Positions 18,118 to 28,694 are shown, counted from the stretch's first letter. The stretch is DNA of 64,000 nt from Salipaludibacillus keqinensis (GCF_003226325.1 NZ_PDOD01000004.1:1-64000), one strand, 5' to 3'. Notes: a model not told the origin generated them from the sequence alone. A program made the numbers and translations.

Positions 18118-18854
18118 AAGAACAAGCCTCCAATAAATGCTTGAACCGTTTGTTCAAGTTCCTCCATTTGTTCAATAAACTCTTGCAACCGCTCGCCGTA
18201 AATTACTTGGACAAGCATAACAAAAGAGTTAATCCCAACATGGGCGATAATCGGTACGATAATTCGTTTCGTTTTCACATAGAGAAAAGCGAAAACAATT
18301 CCCATGGCAAGGTATACGAGTAAATGTTCGAAATCCCAGTGGACAATAGCGAAAATCAATCCACTAACAATCGCGGCAATCCAAAAGCCAAAGCGTTTAT
18401 ACAAGCTGCCGAAAATAACCATTCGGAATACAAGCTCTTCCATGATTGGCACGAATACAGCAACGACAATGATCATATAAGGAACCGCTGTGGCCATATC
18501 TACGATCACTTCCGTATTCTCTGATCCTGGTTCAATGCCAAGTAAGTAGACTTCGATAATAGAAGCGGCATATTGGGCAGCGAACGCCATGAAGATACCT
18601 AATATAGACCAGAGTACCGTTTTTCCTACATCTGCTCTGTCTTCTATAAATTCTCGATCAGGCTTGGTGCGAAGAGCGATCCAAGAGATGATCAAGAAAC
18701 CTAGCGTAAATGCGATGAAAATCGCCATGCCTTGCAACTCTGCCTCGGTACCGGAAAATCCTGTTTGAAGAAGAATCAGAATAACCGCAAGAGGAGAAAC
18801 CTGCATGAGAATGAAGGTAATTAATATAAGCCAATATTTTTTAGTCAACGTCAT
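18114..18854 (-). CDS. ydiL: CPBP-family intramembrane metalloprotease YdiL
   Basis: A 246-residue polytopic protein of the CPBP (Abi/CAAX protease-like) family. The three active-site motifs are present: EELVFR near residue 158, FAIVH near 193, and the later HVGIN. It closely follows B. subtilis YdiL, including SENTEVIVDMATAVPYMIIVV and a GGLFL C-terminus. The frame runs up to 18968. The ATG at 18854 is chosen, but AAGGAG is only 2 bases before it; a TTG two codons later (18848) has better spacing and may be the real start. Substrate unknown. Confidence 0.85.
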   Translation of the reverse strand: MTLTKKYWLILITFILMQVSPLAVILILLQTGFSGTEAELQGMAIFIAFTLGFLIISWIALRTKPDREFIEDRADVGKTVLWSILGIFMAFAAQYAASIIEVYLLGIEPGSENTEVIVDMATAVPYMIIVVAVFVPIMEELVFRMVIFGSLYKRFGFWIAAIVSGLIFAIVHWDFEHLLVYLAMGIVFAFLYVKTKRIIVPIIAHVGINSFVMLVQVIYGERLQEFIEQMEELEQTVQAFIGGLFL

Positions 18855-19095
18855 TTCTCCTTCGTACTTGATAATTATATTTGTTCGAGTTGCATGATTC
18901 AACTTAGTTATTGTACCATATCTAATCAGGAAAATAGAATGAAGAGCCCTTAGGAAACGTATATTCAAATACTTGATTGACCATGCTAGTGGAGGTGCTC
19001 AGCGACACGTTTTAGAATAGGTTGAAATGGGCATCAGGAGGAAGGGAGGGCAAGAAAATCATCGAAATTTGCGATAAAAAAATAGATGAAAATAC

Positions 19096-19127
19096 TTGCA
19101 TAATTTTTCTCAGTTGATTATTATAGG
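19096..19127 (+). promoter_or_regulatory. probable SigA promoter of groESL
   Basis: TTGCAT (19096-19101) and an A/T-rich -10 candidate around 19118-19127 lie immediately upstream of the CIRCE element. The -10 match is loose, so the exact hexamer is uncertain. Confidence 0.45.
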
Positions 19128-19134
19128 AATTGTG

Positions 19135-19161
19135 TTAGCACTCAATGAGTTCGAGTGCTAA
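19135..19161. promoter_or_regulatory. CIRCE operator for HrcA
   Basis: A perfect CIRCE element: TTAGCACTC, 9-base spacer, GAGTGCTAA. It is the binding site of the heat-shock repressor HrcA, placing groESL in the class I heat-shock regulon. Confidence 0.98.
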
Positions 19162-19225
19162 TAAAACAAAAAATTAAAACATGCACGTCTTTATCGTGCG
19201 CAAATATTAAAGGAGGGTGTTTTCT

Positions 19226-19510
19226 TTGTTAAAACCATTAGGTGATCGCATTGTGATTGAGTTAGTTGAGCAAGAGGAAAAAACAGCGAGTGGAATTGTT
19301 CTTCCGGACTCTGCTAAAGAGAAACCTCAAGAAGGTAAAATTATTGCCGTAGGAACTGGACGTGTAACTGATAACGGTGAACGCGTGGCAATGGAAGTGA
19401 AAGAAGGAGACTCTGTTATCTTCTCTAAATATTCTGGTACAGAAGTTAAGTATGAAGGCAACGAATATTTAATTTTGCGTGAAAGTGATGTTCTAGCAGT
19501 CATTGGCTAG
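19226..19510 (+). CDS. groES: co-chaperonin GroES
   Basis: A 94-residue GroES beginning [18 protein letters not shown], the lid of the GroEL folding chamber. The mobile loop [20 protein letters not shown] and the [27 protein letters not shown] end are intact. Start is TTG at 19226, 9 bases after AGGAGG. The upstream GTG at 19217 directly abuts the site and is unlikely. Expressed from the CIRCE-controlled promoter with groEL. Confidence 0.97.
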   Translation: MLKPLGDRIVIELVEQEEKTASGIVLPDSAKEKPQEGKIIAVGTGRVTDNGERVAMEVKEGDSVIFSKYSGTEVKYEGNEYLILRESDVLAVIG

Positions 19511-19538
19511 TCCCACATGATTTAATCAATTAAAAAAC

Positions 19539-19561
19539 TGACCGGACGTCCGGTCATTCTT
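19539..19561 (+). terminator. groES-groEL intercistronic hairpin
   Basis: An exact 18-bp palindrome TGACCGGACGTCCGGTCA is followed by TTCTTTTTC. As RNA it can form a 7-bp GC-rich stem with an ACGT tetraloop and a U-rich tail. This fits a partial terminator, attenuator or processing site within the operon; a DNA-binding palindrome is an alternative. Confidence 0.5.
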
Positions 19562-19595
19562 TTTCAACAATACAACGAACTACATATAAATATAG

Positions 19596-21395
<1,800 letters not shown>

Positions 21396-21628
21396 GGAGG
21401 TACATACTTTTGGTAATTTGATCATCCGTATCCTGTCACAAACGTTTTACTTGTATTATAGAAAAATTTAAAAATAAAGGAATTCTCTATATAGATTCAG
21501 GTGTCAAATGGCATGGAAAAAGACAAAATTTTTTCTTTGATGAATTCCCCCAGTTTGGGCTGATTGGCAAGTTGCGAAAACGATCTTCAGGCAATAAGTT
21601 ATTTGTATAGGTTGAAGGGGGTGAGAAG

Positions 21629-22105
21629 ATGGGTAGGAGAATAAAGCATACTTCCCGTGACGTAGAGTGGTTAGCGAAGCTCATGTTGGCGGAAGCGGTT
21701 GGTGAAGGAGCTCTAGGAATGAGCATGGTAGGGACGGTTGCAGCCAATCGGGTGGAGGCAGACTGTGCTCCTGACTTCGAAAATTTACGCAATATCAGGC
21801 ATGTGATTTATCAAACTATCCCTGGTACTGGAATCCCTCAATTCGAGCCCGTATTAAACGGAGCTTTGTATACACAGCGTCCCGACGAAGGTGACCTCCA
21901 GAGGGCCAGGGATTTGCTGCAAGGTTATAGGGAGCCTCGGTCCAGAATGAGCTTGTGGTTTTTTAACCCCAGTCCGGGGCAACAATTCCGAGATCCTTGT
22001 ACTCCTACGATGCCAAGATCCCCCATGACGCAGTTCGAATTTGCACATAGAAATCATTGCTACTATGTCGGTGTACCGGGCTATTGCCCAGAGTTTTATC
22101 GCTAA
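21629..22105 (+). CDS. cwlJ: spore cortex-lytic cell wall hydrolase CwlJ
   Basis: A 158-residue protein with a Hydrolase_2 (SleB/CwlJ) domain across its length: WLAKLMLAEAVGEGALGMSMVGTVAANRV with the catalytic-type Glu, and later SLWFFNPSPGQQFRDPCTPTMPRSPMTQFEFAHRNHCYY. It lacks a signal peptide, as CwlJ does, because it is made in the mother cell and placed in the coat. It degrades spore cortex during dipicolinate-triggered germination. GAAGGGGGTGAG precedes the ATG. It is followed 24 bp later by gerQ, on which CwlJ depends in Bacillus. Confidence 0.93.
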   Translation: MGRRIKHTSRDVEWLAKLMLAEAVGEGALGMSMVGTVAANRVEADCAPDFENLRNIRHVIYQTIPGTGIPQFEPVLNGALYTQRPDEGDLQRARDLLQGYREPRSRMSLWFFNPSPGQQFRDPCTPTMPRSPMTQFEFAHRNHCYYVGVPGYCPEFYR

Positions 22106-22129
22106 ATAAAGATAGGAGCTGATCTTCAC

Positions 22130-22576
22130 GTGACATTTGTAAACTCTAATTATTATCCAGGTTACTATCCCGCTCCCAATATACAGGGTGGGACCGCACA
22201 ACAAGGTGGCTTTCCAATGAATATGCATTCTGGACCGGCATATTCTACCCCGGTTGTTCCAATAGGGGCGGGGCAGCAATTCACGGGAGGCGTAATGGAA
22301 GAATCATTTATCGAAAATATCCTTCGCTTCAACAAAGGTAAGGTTGGTACTTTCTATTTTACTTACCAAGGGAACAGCAGATGGAATGCAATGGTTTACC
22401 AGGGGCGCGTGGAAACGGCAGGCCGTGACCATATCATCATCAGCGACCCGGACAGCGGGAAACGTTATCTGCTTATGATGGCAAATCTCGATTGGGTAGA
22501 ATTCGCGGAACGAATCAACTATCCTCACACTGAAATTAGCCAGGCTGTTCAAGACTCGATGGAGATATCGGATTGA
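22130..22576 (+). CDS. gerQ: spore coat protein GerQ
   Basis: A 148-residue coat protein needed for CwlJ localization. The N-terminal ~50 residues are low complexity and rich in Tyr, Pro, Gly and Gln (NYYPGYYPAPN); the C-terminal domain is the conserved GerQ region (FIENILRFNKGKVGTFYFTYQ through DHIIISDPDSGKRYLLMMANLDWVEF). Start is GTG with AGGAG 12 bases upstream. It forms an operon with cwlJ, an arrangement I recall from B. cereus-group genomes. Confidence 0.95.
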   Translation: MTFVNSNYYPGYYPAPNIQGGTAQQGGFPMNMHSGPAYSTPVVPIGAGQQFTGGVMEESFIENILRFNKGKVGTFYFTYQGNSRWNAMVYQGRVETAGRDHIIISDPDSGKRYLLMMANLDWVEFAERINYPHTEISQAVQDSMEISD

Positions 22577-22601
22577 ATGATAAGAATGCTAAAAACATGA
22601 G

Positions 22602-22741
22602 GTAATAGATACTCACCCCCTTATTTTCTATAAGCATTTCCAAGTTGTTTACGACAGCCAAAAAAGTACGTATATAAAAGAAGTTTCTCATTAGTTCACC
22701 AAATTTTTGAGAAGCTTCTTTTTTAAATTTTTTAATTACAT
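22602..22741 (+). repeat. ~140-bp direct repeat, copy 2 (after gerQ)
   Basis: Blocks GTAATAG, CTATAAGCATTTCCAAGTT, ACGTATATAAAAGAAGTTTC, CTCATTAGTTCAC and the terminator stem match copy 1 at 21254-21395 in order and spacing. CATGAGGTAATAG at the left end mirrors the groEL 3' end CATGATGTAATAG. Confidence 0.8.
22677..22726 (+). terminator. terminator of cwlJ-gerQ
   Basis: AAGAAGTTTCTCA pairs with TTGAGAAGCTTCTT and is followed by TTTT. A near-duplicate of the groESL terminator. Confidence 0.88.
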
Positions 22742-22856
22742 AACGATAGAGGACTCATTTGAAGACGTCATCGGTGCTGTGCCTCCTAAGCGTTCCAGAG
22801 CATTAACCTTCTTTCAAGCTAGTAATAAATTTTAGTTCCTTCCGCATCGACGTCGG

Positions 22857-22884
22857 TTTACAAAAAATAGACACTATGTTAGAT
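22857..22884 (+). promoter_or_regulatory. probable SigA promoter of betA
   Basis: TTTACA (22857-22862), 16-bp spacer, TTAGAT (22879-22884). The putative GbsR operator begins 7 bases downstream. Otherwise the 22742-23065 gap shows no gene. Confidence 0.5.
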
Positions 22885-22891
22885 TTAAATT

Positions 22892-22920
22892 ATTAAATAT
22901 ATTAAATAAAAATTTAACAA
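22892..22920. promoter_or_regulatory. putative GbsR operator, upstream of betA
   Basis: The sequence ATTAAATATATTAAATAAAA then ATTTAACAA matches the site at 26022-26050 at 25 of 29 positions. On the minus strand it reads GTTAAAT followed by T-rich sequence and TATTTAAT, the common pattern of all four sites. Confidence 0.55.
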
Positions 22921-23065
22921 AGTGAATTTCACTACTCAGTTTAAGTAAATGTTATTAAAAAACTACTAATCTTTTAAATGATTTGAATAACTGAAGGTGA
23001 GTTTTCGAAGAATGCTATTCAAGTTGTCTAGATCGTAGCATTCAATATCCAAGGAGGTAAAAAAG

Positions 23066-24751
23066 ATGAAAGAAACATACGATATAGTGATTATAGGTGG
23101 CGGTAGTGCAGGTTCTGTTCTGGGCAATCGTTTAAGTGCTGATGGGACACGCAATGTTCTTGTGTTAGAGGCTGGGCGAAAAGATTTTTCATGGGACCTA
23201 TTGATCCAAATGCCGGCAGCTTTGCCGTTCCCTGCAGGAAAATCCTTATACGATTGGAAGTATGCATCTGAACCTGAGCCTTATATGAATGGAAGACGTA
23301 TCAAGCATGCAAGAGGAAAGGTGCTCGGAGGTTCCAGTTCAATCAATGGAATGATTTTCCAACGAGGTAATCCGATGGACTATGAACGTTGGGGAGCCGA
23401 TCAAGGCATGGAATCGTGGAACTATGCGCACTGTCTTCCGTATTTCAAACGCCTAGAAACAGCTTTAGCTTCAGAAAAAGATGATGAGTTTCGCGGACAC
23501 GATGGACCTCTTAAATTGGAACGGGGACCAGCTACGAATCCTCTATTCCAAGCTTTCTTTGACGCAGGTGTGGAGGCTGGTTACTCGCGAACTCCCGATG
23601 TAAACGGTTTTCGGCAGGAGGGATTTGGTCCGTTTGATAAGCACGTCTACAAAGGCAGACGTTTGTCAGCTTCACGTGCCTATCTCCATCCGGCTATGAA
23701 ACGTAAGAACCTTACTGTGAAAACTCGTGCTTTTGTTGCAAGTATCGATTTTGAGGGAACCCGAGCTAAGGGTGTAACATATCAACGAAATGGGAAGACT
23801 CATCAAGTTGAGGCAGGTGAAGTCATCCTCTCTGGCGGTGCAATCAATACCCCGCAGCTACTCCAATTGTCAGGTGTAGGTGATGCGAAGCACTTGCGTT
23901 CACTTGGTATTGACCCGGTCGTTGATCTTCCTGGTGTTGGTGAAAACCTTCAAGATCATCTTGAAACCTATATCCAATACGCCTGTCCAAAGCCAGTGTC
24001 AGAGCAGCCTAACTTAAATAAAGCACGTATGCCTTGGATTGGTTTACAGTGGTTACTGGGACGAAAAGGTCCAGCAGCAACGAACCATTTCGAAGGGGGA
24101 GGTTTTGTTCGTTCCAACGAGGACGTCGACTATCCAAATTTAATGTTCCACTTCCTTCCGTTAGCGGTGCGGTACGATGGCCAAAAAGCAGACGCAGCTC
24201 ACGGATTCCAAGTACACGTGGGACCTATGTATTCTGATGCTAGAGGGTCATTAAAAATTCGTTCGAAAAATCCTAAAGAGCATCCAAGTATGGTCTACAA
24301 TTATCTTTCGACCGAACAAGACCGTCGTGAGTGGGTTGAAGCGGTACGAATTTCACGTGAAATTATGTCTCAGAAAGCCATTGCTCCTTACAATTCAGGA
24401 GAAATTTCACCTGGTCCGGAGGTTCAAACAGATGAAGAGATCTTGGACTGGGTTGCAAAAGATGCTGAGACTGCCCTTCATCCTTCGTGCACAGCTAAAA
24501 TGGGACCAGCTTCAGACCCGATGGCTGTCGTAGATCCTCAAACGATGAAGGTCCATGGCCTCGACAACTTACGAGTAGTTGATGCCTCTGCCATGCCTTA
24601 TGTTACTAACGGTAATATTCATGCGCCGGTGTTAATGTTGGCAGAAAAGGCAGCGGACATCATCCTAGGACGTAAACCACTAGAGCCTATTCATGCCGAC
24701 TTCTACCGTCATGGAGTACATCCAGCTGACGCAGGCACAGTTAAAGGTTAG
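23066..24751 (+). CDS. betA: choline dehydrogenase BetA (GMC oxidoreductase)
   Basis: A 561-residue FAD-dependent GMC oxidoreductase that oxidizes choline to betaine aldehyde. The N-terminal FAD site is [19 protein letters not shown]; the GMC signatures [27 protein letters not shown] and [17 protein letters not shown] are present. The catalytic His region is [11 protein letters not shown] with a later [27 protein letters not shown] precedes the ATG. Well-studied Bacillus uses the iron-type alcohol dehydrogenase GbsB for this step; here the BetA type is used. It stands apart from gbsA but shares the putative operator. Confidence 0.92.
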   Translation: MKETYDIVIIGGGSAGSVLGNRLSADGTRNVLVLEAGRKDFSWDLLIQMPAALPFPAGKSLYDWKYASEPEPYMNGRRIKHARGKVLGGSSSINGMIFQRGNPMDYERWGADQGMESWNYAHCLPYFKRLETALASEKDDEFRGHDGPLKLERGPATNPLFQAFFDAGVEAGYSRTPDVNGFRQEGFGPFDKHVYKGRRLSASRAYLHPAMKRKNLTVKTRAFVASIDFEGTRAKGVTYQRNGKTHQVEAGEVILSGGAINTPQLLQLSGVGDAKHLRSLGIDPVVDLPGVGENLQDHLETYIQYACPKPVSEQPNLNKARMPWIGLQWLLGRKGPAATNHFEGGGFVRSNEDVDYPNLMFHFLPLAVRYDGQKADAAHGFQVHVGPMYSDARGSLKIRSKNPKEHPSMVYNYLSTEQDRREWVEAVRISREIMSQKAIAPYNSGEISPGPEVQTDEEILDWVAKDAETALHPSCTAKMGPASDPMAVVDPQTMKVHGLDNLRVVDASAMPYVTNGNIHAPVLMLAEKAADIILGRKPLEPIHADFYRHGVHPADAGTVKG

Positions 24752-24763
24752 GTTCCTTTCATA

Positions 24764-24836
24764 AGAAGGCCTCTTTCAACATGTATTTGCTAATTAAAGC
24801 GTACATGATATGAAAGAGTGCCTTCTCTTTTTTTGT
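24764..24836 (+). terminator. terminator of betA
   Basis: AGAAGGC-CTCTTTCA pairs with TGAAAGAG-GCCTTCT, with a nested ACATGTA/TACATG stem, followed by TTTTTTT. The stretch from here to 25045 holds no gene that I can see. Confidence 0.8.
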
Positions 24837-25045
24837 TGGAAAAATATTATTGAAAAGTAGTTTATCCAGATCCTTTAACCTATACCGGCTTTCACGCTGT
24901 TATGAAGAGAAAAAGGAAAGTGACATACGAAAGGACATTTTGAATATGAAACCACTTCTAAGGAGCCTCTAAATGGCTCTAAATAGGAAAGTGATTAGCA
25001 GAAGAGGACCATTTCATTTAATTATAATCAAGCTTTAAACTCAAA

Positions 25046-25081
25046 AGAAGCTAGACTCTCCGAAATGAGAGACTAGCTTCT
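25046..25081. terminator. terminator of the betaine-binding lipoprotein gene
   Basis: A 15-bp stem with one mismatch (AGAAGCTAGACTCTC / GAGAGACTAGCTTCT). On the minus strand it is followed by TTTGAGTTT. It ends the minus-strand gene and may back up betA. Confidence 0.75.
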
Positions 25082-25093
25082 TTACCTATGTCT

Positions 25094-25981
25094 TTATTCT
25101 ATCCATTCATCAATTAAATCTTGATTCTCTTCAATCCATTTTTTAGCCCCATCAAGAGGTTCTTCTTCACTTTCAACATAGTCGATGAGCTCGCCAATTT
25201 GTTGATCGTCCATCTTCCAATTATCGAACCACTCACTCACTTCTGGAAAATCTTCTTCAAATCCAAGTCTTGTAGCATGGTGAATTTTTTCTACATCTCC
25301 GAATGTGTTTTGCGGATCATCTAGGAACTTCAAGTCATGTTGAGCGAAGACTCCGTGTGGGCTCCAAAGTGGTGCAACGATTGGTTCTTCATTTTCTATT
25401 TTATTTCCGATCTCAGCTAACATCGCTGGTTCAGAGCTTGGCAATAGTTCAAACTCAAGATTATAATCTTCTATTAATTGCTCAGTAACTTCCATTGTAC
25501 CTGCGCCAGGGTCGAGGCCGATAATTTCTCCTTCAAATAGTTCTTGGTGTTCATTTAAGTCTTCTATACTATTCACTTCTTCTAAATACGATGGCACAAC
25601 AAGTCCAACTTTTGCATTATCAAACCAAGTAGATTCTGAGAAATGAACAGTATCTTCATATTCTTCTAGATAATTTGCATCTTGGACAGGTAACCAAATT
25701 TCTAAACTAACATCGATCTCGCCAGTATTTAGAGCCATCATCGTAGCACCCATGTCCAATAAATTTAACTCCACATCATAACCCTTATCTTCTAAAATGG
25801 CTTTCCACATATTCGTTACTGCAATATTTTCGGCCCAAGTAATTTGAGCAATCTCTATTTCCTTATCACTTGTCTCTGCTTGCTCACCGTTTGTTTCCTC
25901 GTTATTGCCTCCGCACGCTGTCAGTACAGCAACCATTAGCACTGCAAAGATCAAACTAAGTTCTTTTTTCCATTTCTTCAT
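25094..25981 (-). CDS. glycine betaine/choline ABC binding lipoprotein (OpuAC family), orphan
   Basis: A 295-residue extracellular binding protein. The signal peptide ends in VAVLTAC, so Cys23 is the likely lipid anchor. The body fits the OpuAC/ProX-type quaternary amine binding family (ITWAENIAVTNMWKAILEDKGYDVEL, then GLDPGAGTMEVTEQLIEDY and aromatic-rich APLWSPHGVFAQHDLKFLDDP). It is very acidic. No permease or ATPase gene is adjacent, so it must work with a transporter encoded elsewhere or act as a sensor or scavenger. It lies downstream of gbsR on the same strand with its own putative operator. The ligand, choline or betaine, is not resolved. Confidence 0.85.
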   Translation of the reverse strand: MKKWKKELSLIFAVLMVAVLTACGGNNEETNGEQAETSDKEIEIAQITWAENIAVTNMWKAILEDKGYDVELNLLDMGATMMALNTGEIDVSLEIWLPVQDANYLEEYEDTVHFSESTWFDNAKVGLVVPSYLEEVNSIEDLNEHQELFEGEIIGLDPGAGTMEVTEQLIEDYNLEFELLPSSEPAMLAEIGNKIENEEPIVAPLWSPHGVFAQHDLKFLDDPQNTFGDVEKIHHATRLGFEEDFPEVSEWFDNWKMDDQQIGELIDYVESEEEPLDGAKKWIEENQDLIDEWIE

Positions 25982-26021
25982 GTGAAAAACTCCTCTTTGT
26001 TTGTATTTAAATTTTTAAAAC

Positions 26022-26050
26022 ATTAAATATGTTAAAAAAATATTTAACAA
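26022..26050. promoter_or_regulatory. putative GbsR operator, upstream of the binding lipoprotein
   Basis: ATTAAATATGTTAAAAAAAT then ATTTAACAA, nearly identical to the betA site. It lies 41 bp before the lipoprotein start. Confidence 0.55.
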
Positions 26051-26145
26051 TAATTTGAAGCAAATGCCTCTCTTACCCAAGAGTGGATAAGTGGCAAATG
26101 CTTATGCTAGGTCGTCGTAGCTATCAAGAAACTACCTATTAGCTT

Positions 26146-26706
26146 CTATTCAAATGACTCTTGCTGATCTTTCGGTAAAAACTCAAATATCTTTCCATTT
26201 CTTATATTTGCAACTAGGGCTTCTAACCAGTGATAGTATGTTTTAGATTCTTCTAATTGATCATAGTAGCCTTTGGCCTCAGCAACAATTTCTGGTGCGC
26301 TTTTTGGATCTTCTATGACATCGATAAAACTTTCTTGTGCTTCCTCAATGGCTTCCATGTTCATTTTTACTTCTCTTTCCCACATCTGACAATAGAACAC
26401 CATAAAGGAACGGAAGAAATTTTTCTCAGCAACATAAGTATGTTTCCTAGAACCGCGTGTATATGTTTTTTTAACCATCTCTATGTCTTGGAGCTTACGG
26501 ACACTAGTACTCATACTAGGTTTACTCATTTCAAGCTCCGTACGCATTTCATCAAGAGTCATCTGATCTTTAAAGTACATCGTTGCATATAAATTTCCAG
26601 CGGCCGGTGTTACGCCGTATAAATCCATCGTCTCTGCAATAGCGCCAATGACTTTATCTTTTGCCTCTTCAATTTTCATTCGGGATTGATCAGCAGATTC
26701 ACTCAT
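26146..26706 (-). CDS. gbsR: choline-responsive repressor GbsR (MarR/GbsR family)
   Basis: A 186-residue winged-helix regulator of the GbsR group: IGAIAETMDLYGVTPAAGNLYATMYFKDQMTLDEMRTELEMSKPSMSTSVRKLQDIEMVKKTYTRGSRKHTYVAEKNFF. In B. subtilis GbsR represses betaine synthesis and choline uptake genes until choline is present. Here it stands between a betaine/choline binding protein and gbsA, with betA close by. AAGGAG lies before the ATG. Its own promoter region carries one of the four shared motifs, suggesting autoregulation. Confidence 0.93.
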   Translation of the reverse strand: MSESADQSRMKIEEAKDKVIGAIAETMDLYGVTPAAGNLYATMYFKDQMTLDEMRTELEMSKPSMSTSVRKLQDIEMVKKTYTRGSRKHTYVAEKNFFRSFMVFYCQMWEREVKMNMEAIEEAQESFIDVIEDPKSAPEIVAEAKGYYDQLEESKTYYHWLEALVANIRNGKIFEFLPKDQQESFE

Positions 26707-26735
26707 AAAGTCGCTCCTTCTTTATAAAATAATGC

Positions 26736-26765
26736 ATGTTAAATTTTTTAAAAATATTCTTTACA
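26736..26765. promoter_or_regulatory. putative GbsR operator, upstream of gbsR
   Basis: GTTAAATTTTTTAAAAATAT followed by TCTTTAC fits the shared pattern. A TTGACA hexamer lies on the minus strand at 26794-26799, placing the motif just downstream of the likely gbsR promoter. Confidence 0.45.
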
Positions 26766-26904
26766 AACTTTATGTTACCGAATTTAGATTAAATGTCAAA
26801 TCTAAAAAGTAACTTTAACCAGTTGAAATGTCTATTAACTTAGCTATCATCCTCTTTCTAGTTCATTATCATTCTTTCAAAACTTTTTTGTTATCTATAT
26901 ATCT

Positions 26905-26933
26905 TTGACAGCTTTGAAAAGACATGTTACGAT
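26905..26933 (+). promoter_or_regulatory. SigA promoter of gbsA
   Basis: Consensus TTGACA (26905-26910), 17-bp spacer, TACGAT (26928-26933). The GbsR-like motif begins about 9 bases after the -10, the position expected for a road-block operator. Confidence 0.75.
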
Positions 26934-26940
26934 TTGCTGA

Positions 26941-26970
26941 ACGTTAAATAAATTTTTAATAAACTTAATT
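26941..26970. promoter_or_regulatory. putative GbsR operator, upstream of gbsA
   Basis: GTTAAATAAATTTTTAATAA followed by ACTTAATT matches the pattern of the other three sites (GTTAAAT, T-rich middle, TTAAT). Confidence 0.5.
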
Positions 26971-26992
26971 TATAAAATTGGAGTGAATAGAT

Positions 26993-28465
26993 TTGAGTCT
27001 AAAACAACAGCAATACATTAATGGTAAATGGGTAGGAGCGAACTCGGGAAATACGCGTGATATTATTAATCCATTTAATCAAGAAGTCATTGCTACTGTT
27101 CCAGAAGGTGACGAATCAGATACAAAAGAAGCCATCGCTGCAGCAAGAGCAGCATTTGATAGTGGAGAATGGTCGTCTACTCCGGCAACAGAGCGAGGGG
27201 CTATTGTAAGAACCATTGCTGAATTAATTGAAAGAGATAAAGAGGAACTTGCTAGATTAGAATCATTAGACACCGGTAAAACAGTAGAAGAAAGCCGTGG
27301 AGACATGGATGATATCGCTGGAGTGTTCCGGTATTATGCAGAAATTGCAGATAAAAACGGCGGGGAATTGATTGATTCTCCCGTGCCAAACTCTATTAGT
27401 AAAGTGGTTCACGAACCAGTTGGGGTTTGTGGGCAAATTACACCGTGGAATTATCCATTACTCCAAGCGTCGTGGAAACTAGCTCCAGCGCTTGTGACTG
27501 GGAATACTTTAATCATGAAGCCGAGTGAAATTACGCCACTTACTACTATGAAAGTATTTGAACTAATGGAAGAGGCGGGAGTGCCAGCTGGTGTTGCTAA
27601 CCTAGTTCTTGGTCCAGGTCACACAGTTGGTGCAGAGTTATCTAGCAATATTGATGTGGATCTTATTTCCTTTACAGGTGGCATTGTGACTGGGAAGAAA
27701 ATTATGCAAGCGGCAAGCGTGAATGTAAAGAAGCTAGCACTTGAACTTGGCGGAAAAAACCCTAACATCATTTTTGCAGATGCTGATTTTGAGATAGCTG
27801 TAGACCAAGCATTAAACGGTGTATTCTTCCACGCAGGGCAAATCTGCTCCGCCGGTACAAGATTGATTGTAGAAGAAAGTATTCACGATGAATTCGTGGA
27901 CGCACTTGTTGAGCGGGTGAAAAAATTCAAGCTAGGAAACGGATTTGACGAAGATACACAAATGGGTCCACTGATTTCAGCTGAACACCGTGCGAAAGTA
28001 GAAGAGTATGTTGAAACAGGTGTGAAAGAAGGAGCCACATTAGCAATTGGTGGTAGCCGTCCAGAAGATCCAGAACTACAAGATGGATTTTTCTACCTGC
28101 CTACTATTTTCACAGACTGCACAACAGACATGAGCATTGTTCAAGATGAAGCTTTTGGTCCTGTGATCACGGTTGAGAAATTCCGTGCAGAAGAGGAAGC
28201 AGTAAAACTTGCAAATGACTCTATCTACGGACTAGCTGGTGGCGTTTGGACAAATGATATTGCCAAAGCTGAACGTTGTGTAGCAAAGATGCGCATGGGT
28301 ACAGTTTGGATTAATGAATTCAACCTATACTTCCCACATGCACCATGGGGCGGATTTAAACAGTCTGGTATTGGACGAGAACTAGGTAAACTAGGCATTG
28401 AAGAATATACAGAAACAAAGCATATCTTCCAAAACCTTAAACCTGAACCGATCAACTGGTTCTAA
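26993..28465 (+). CDS. gbsA: betaine-aldehyde dehydrogenase GbsA
   Basis: A 490-residue NAD-dependent aldehyde dehydrogenase that makes glycine betaine from betaine aldehyde. NAD-binding and catalytic elements are present: CGQITPWNYPLLQASWKLAPAL, SFTGGIVTGKKI, the general base in LELGGKNPNIIF, and the catalytic Cys in FFHAGQICSAGTRL. It ends ELGKLGIEEYTETKHIF as in GbsA. Start is TTG with GGAGTGA upstream. The gene is single; the choline oxidizing partner betA lies about 2.2 kb to the left. Confidence 0.94.
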   Translation: MSLKQQQYINGKWVGANSGNTRDIINPFNQEVIATVPEGDESDTKEAIAAARAAFDSGEWSSTPATERGAIVRTIAELIERDKEELARLESLDTGKTVEESRGDMDDIAGVFRYYAEIADKNGGELIDSPVPNSISKVVHEPVGVCGQITPWNYPLLQASWKLAPALVTGNTLIMKPSEITPLTTMKVFELMEEAGVPAGVANLVLGPGHTVGAELSSNIDVDLISFTGGIVTGKKIMQAASVNVKKLALELGGKNPNIIFADADFEIAVDQALNGVFFHAGQICSAGTRLIVEESIHDEFVDALVERVKKFKLGNGFDEDTQMGPLISAEHRAKVEEYVETGVKEGATLAIGGSRPEDPELQDGFFYLPTIFTDCTTDMSIVQDEAFGPVITVEKFRAEEEAVKLANDSIYGLAGGVWTNDIAKAERCVAKMRMGTVWINEFNLYFPHAPWGGFKQSGIGRELGKLGIEEYTETKHIFQNLKPEPINWF

Positions 28466-28581
28466 GTATCAATCCTAGTTAAAAGCTCTGTATATCATTT
28501 TTTGTAAAATGTTATTCGAGATTATAAAGAGGTCTAATATATCTGTAAAAGTGACTTGGATGAACGAATAATAAAAAGATA

Positions 28582-28627
28582 GAGGCCTTTCATTAAGTTA
28601 TAGAAACTTAGTGGAGGGCCTTTTGAT
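28582..28627 (+). terminator. first terminator-like hairpin after gbsA
   Basis: AGGCC-TTTCATTAAGTT pairs with AACTTAGTGGA-GGGCC-TTTT, followed by TTTT. It is about 120 bp after the gbsA stop. Confidence 0.65.
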
Positions 28628-28654
28628 AGTCTATAAGGATAATTAAAAGGAGAG

Positions 28655-28694
28655 CCCCCAATTAAGTTGCAGTACTTAATTGGGGGATTTTTTC
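28655..28694 (+). terminator. second, stronger terminator after gbsA
   Basis: A perfect 13-bp stem (CCCCCAATTAAGT / ACTTAATTGGGGG) is followed by ATTTTTT. The rest of the gap to 28873 shows no gene, only the upstream region of the BCCT gene, and no clear GbsR motif. Confidence 0.9.

Noticed and set aside
22304-22552. Minus-strand ORF inside gerQ
   Set aside because: Antisense shadow with no ribosome site or family features.
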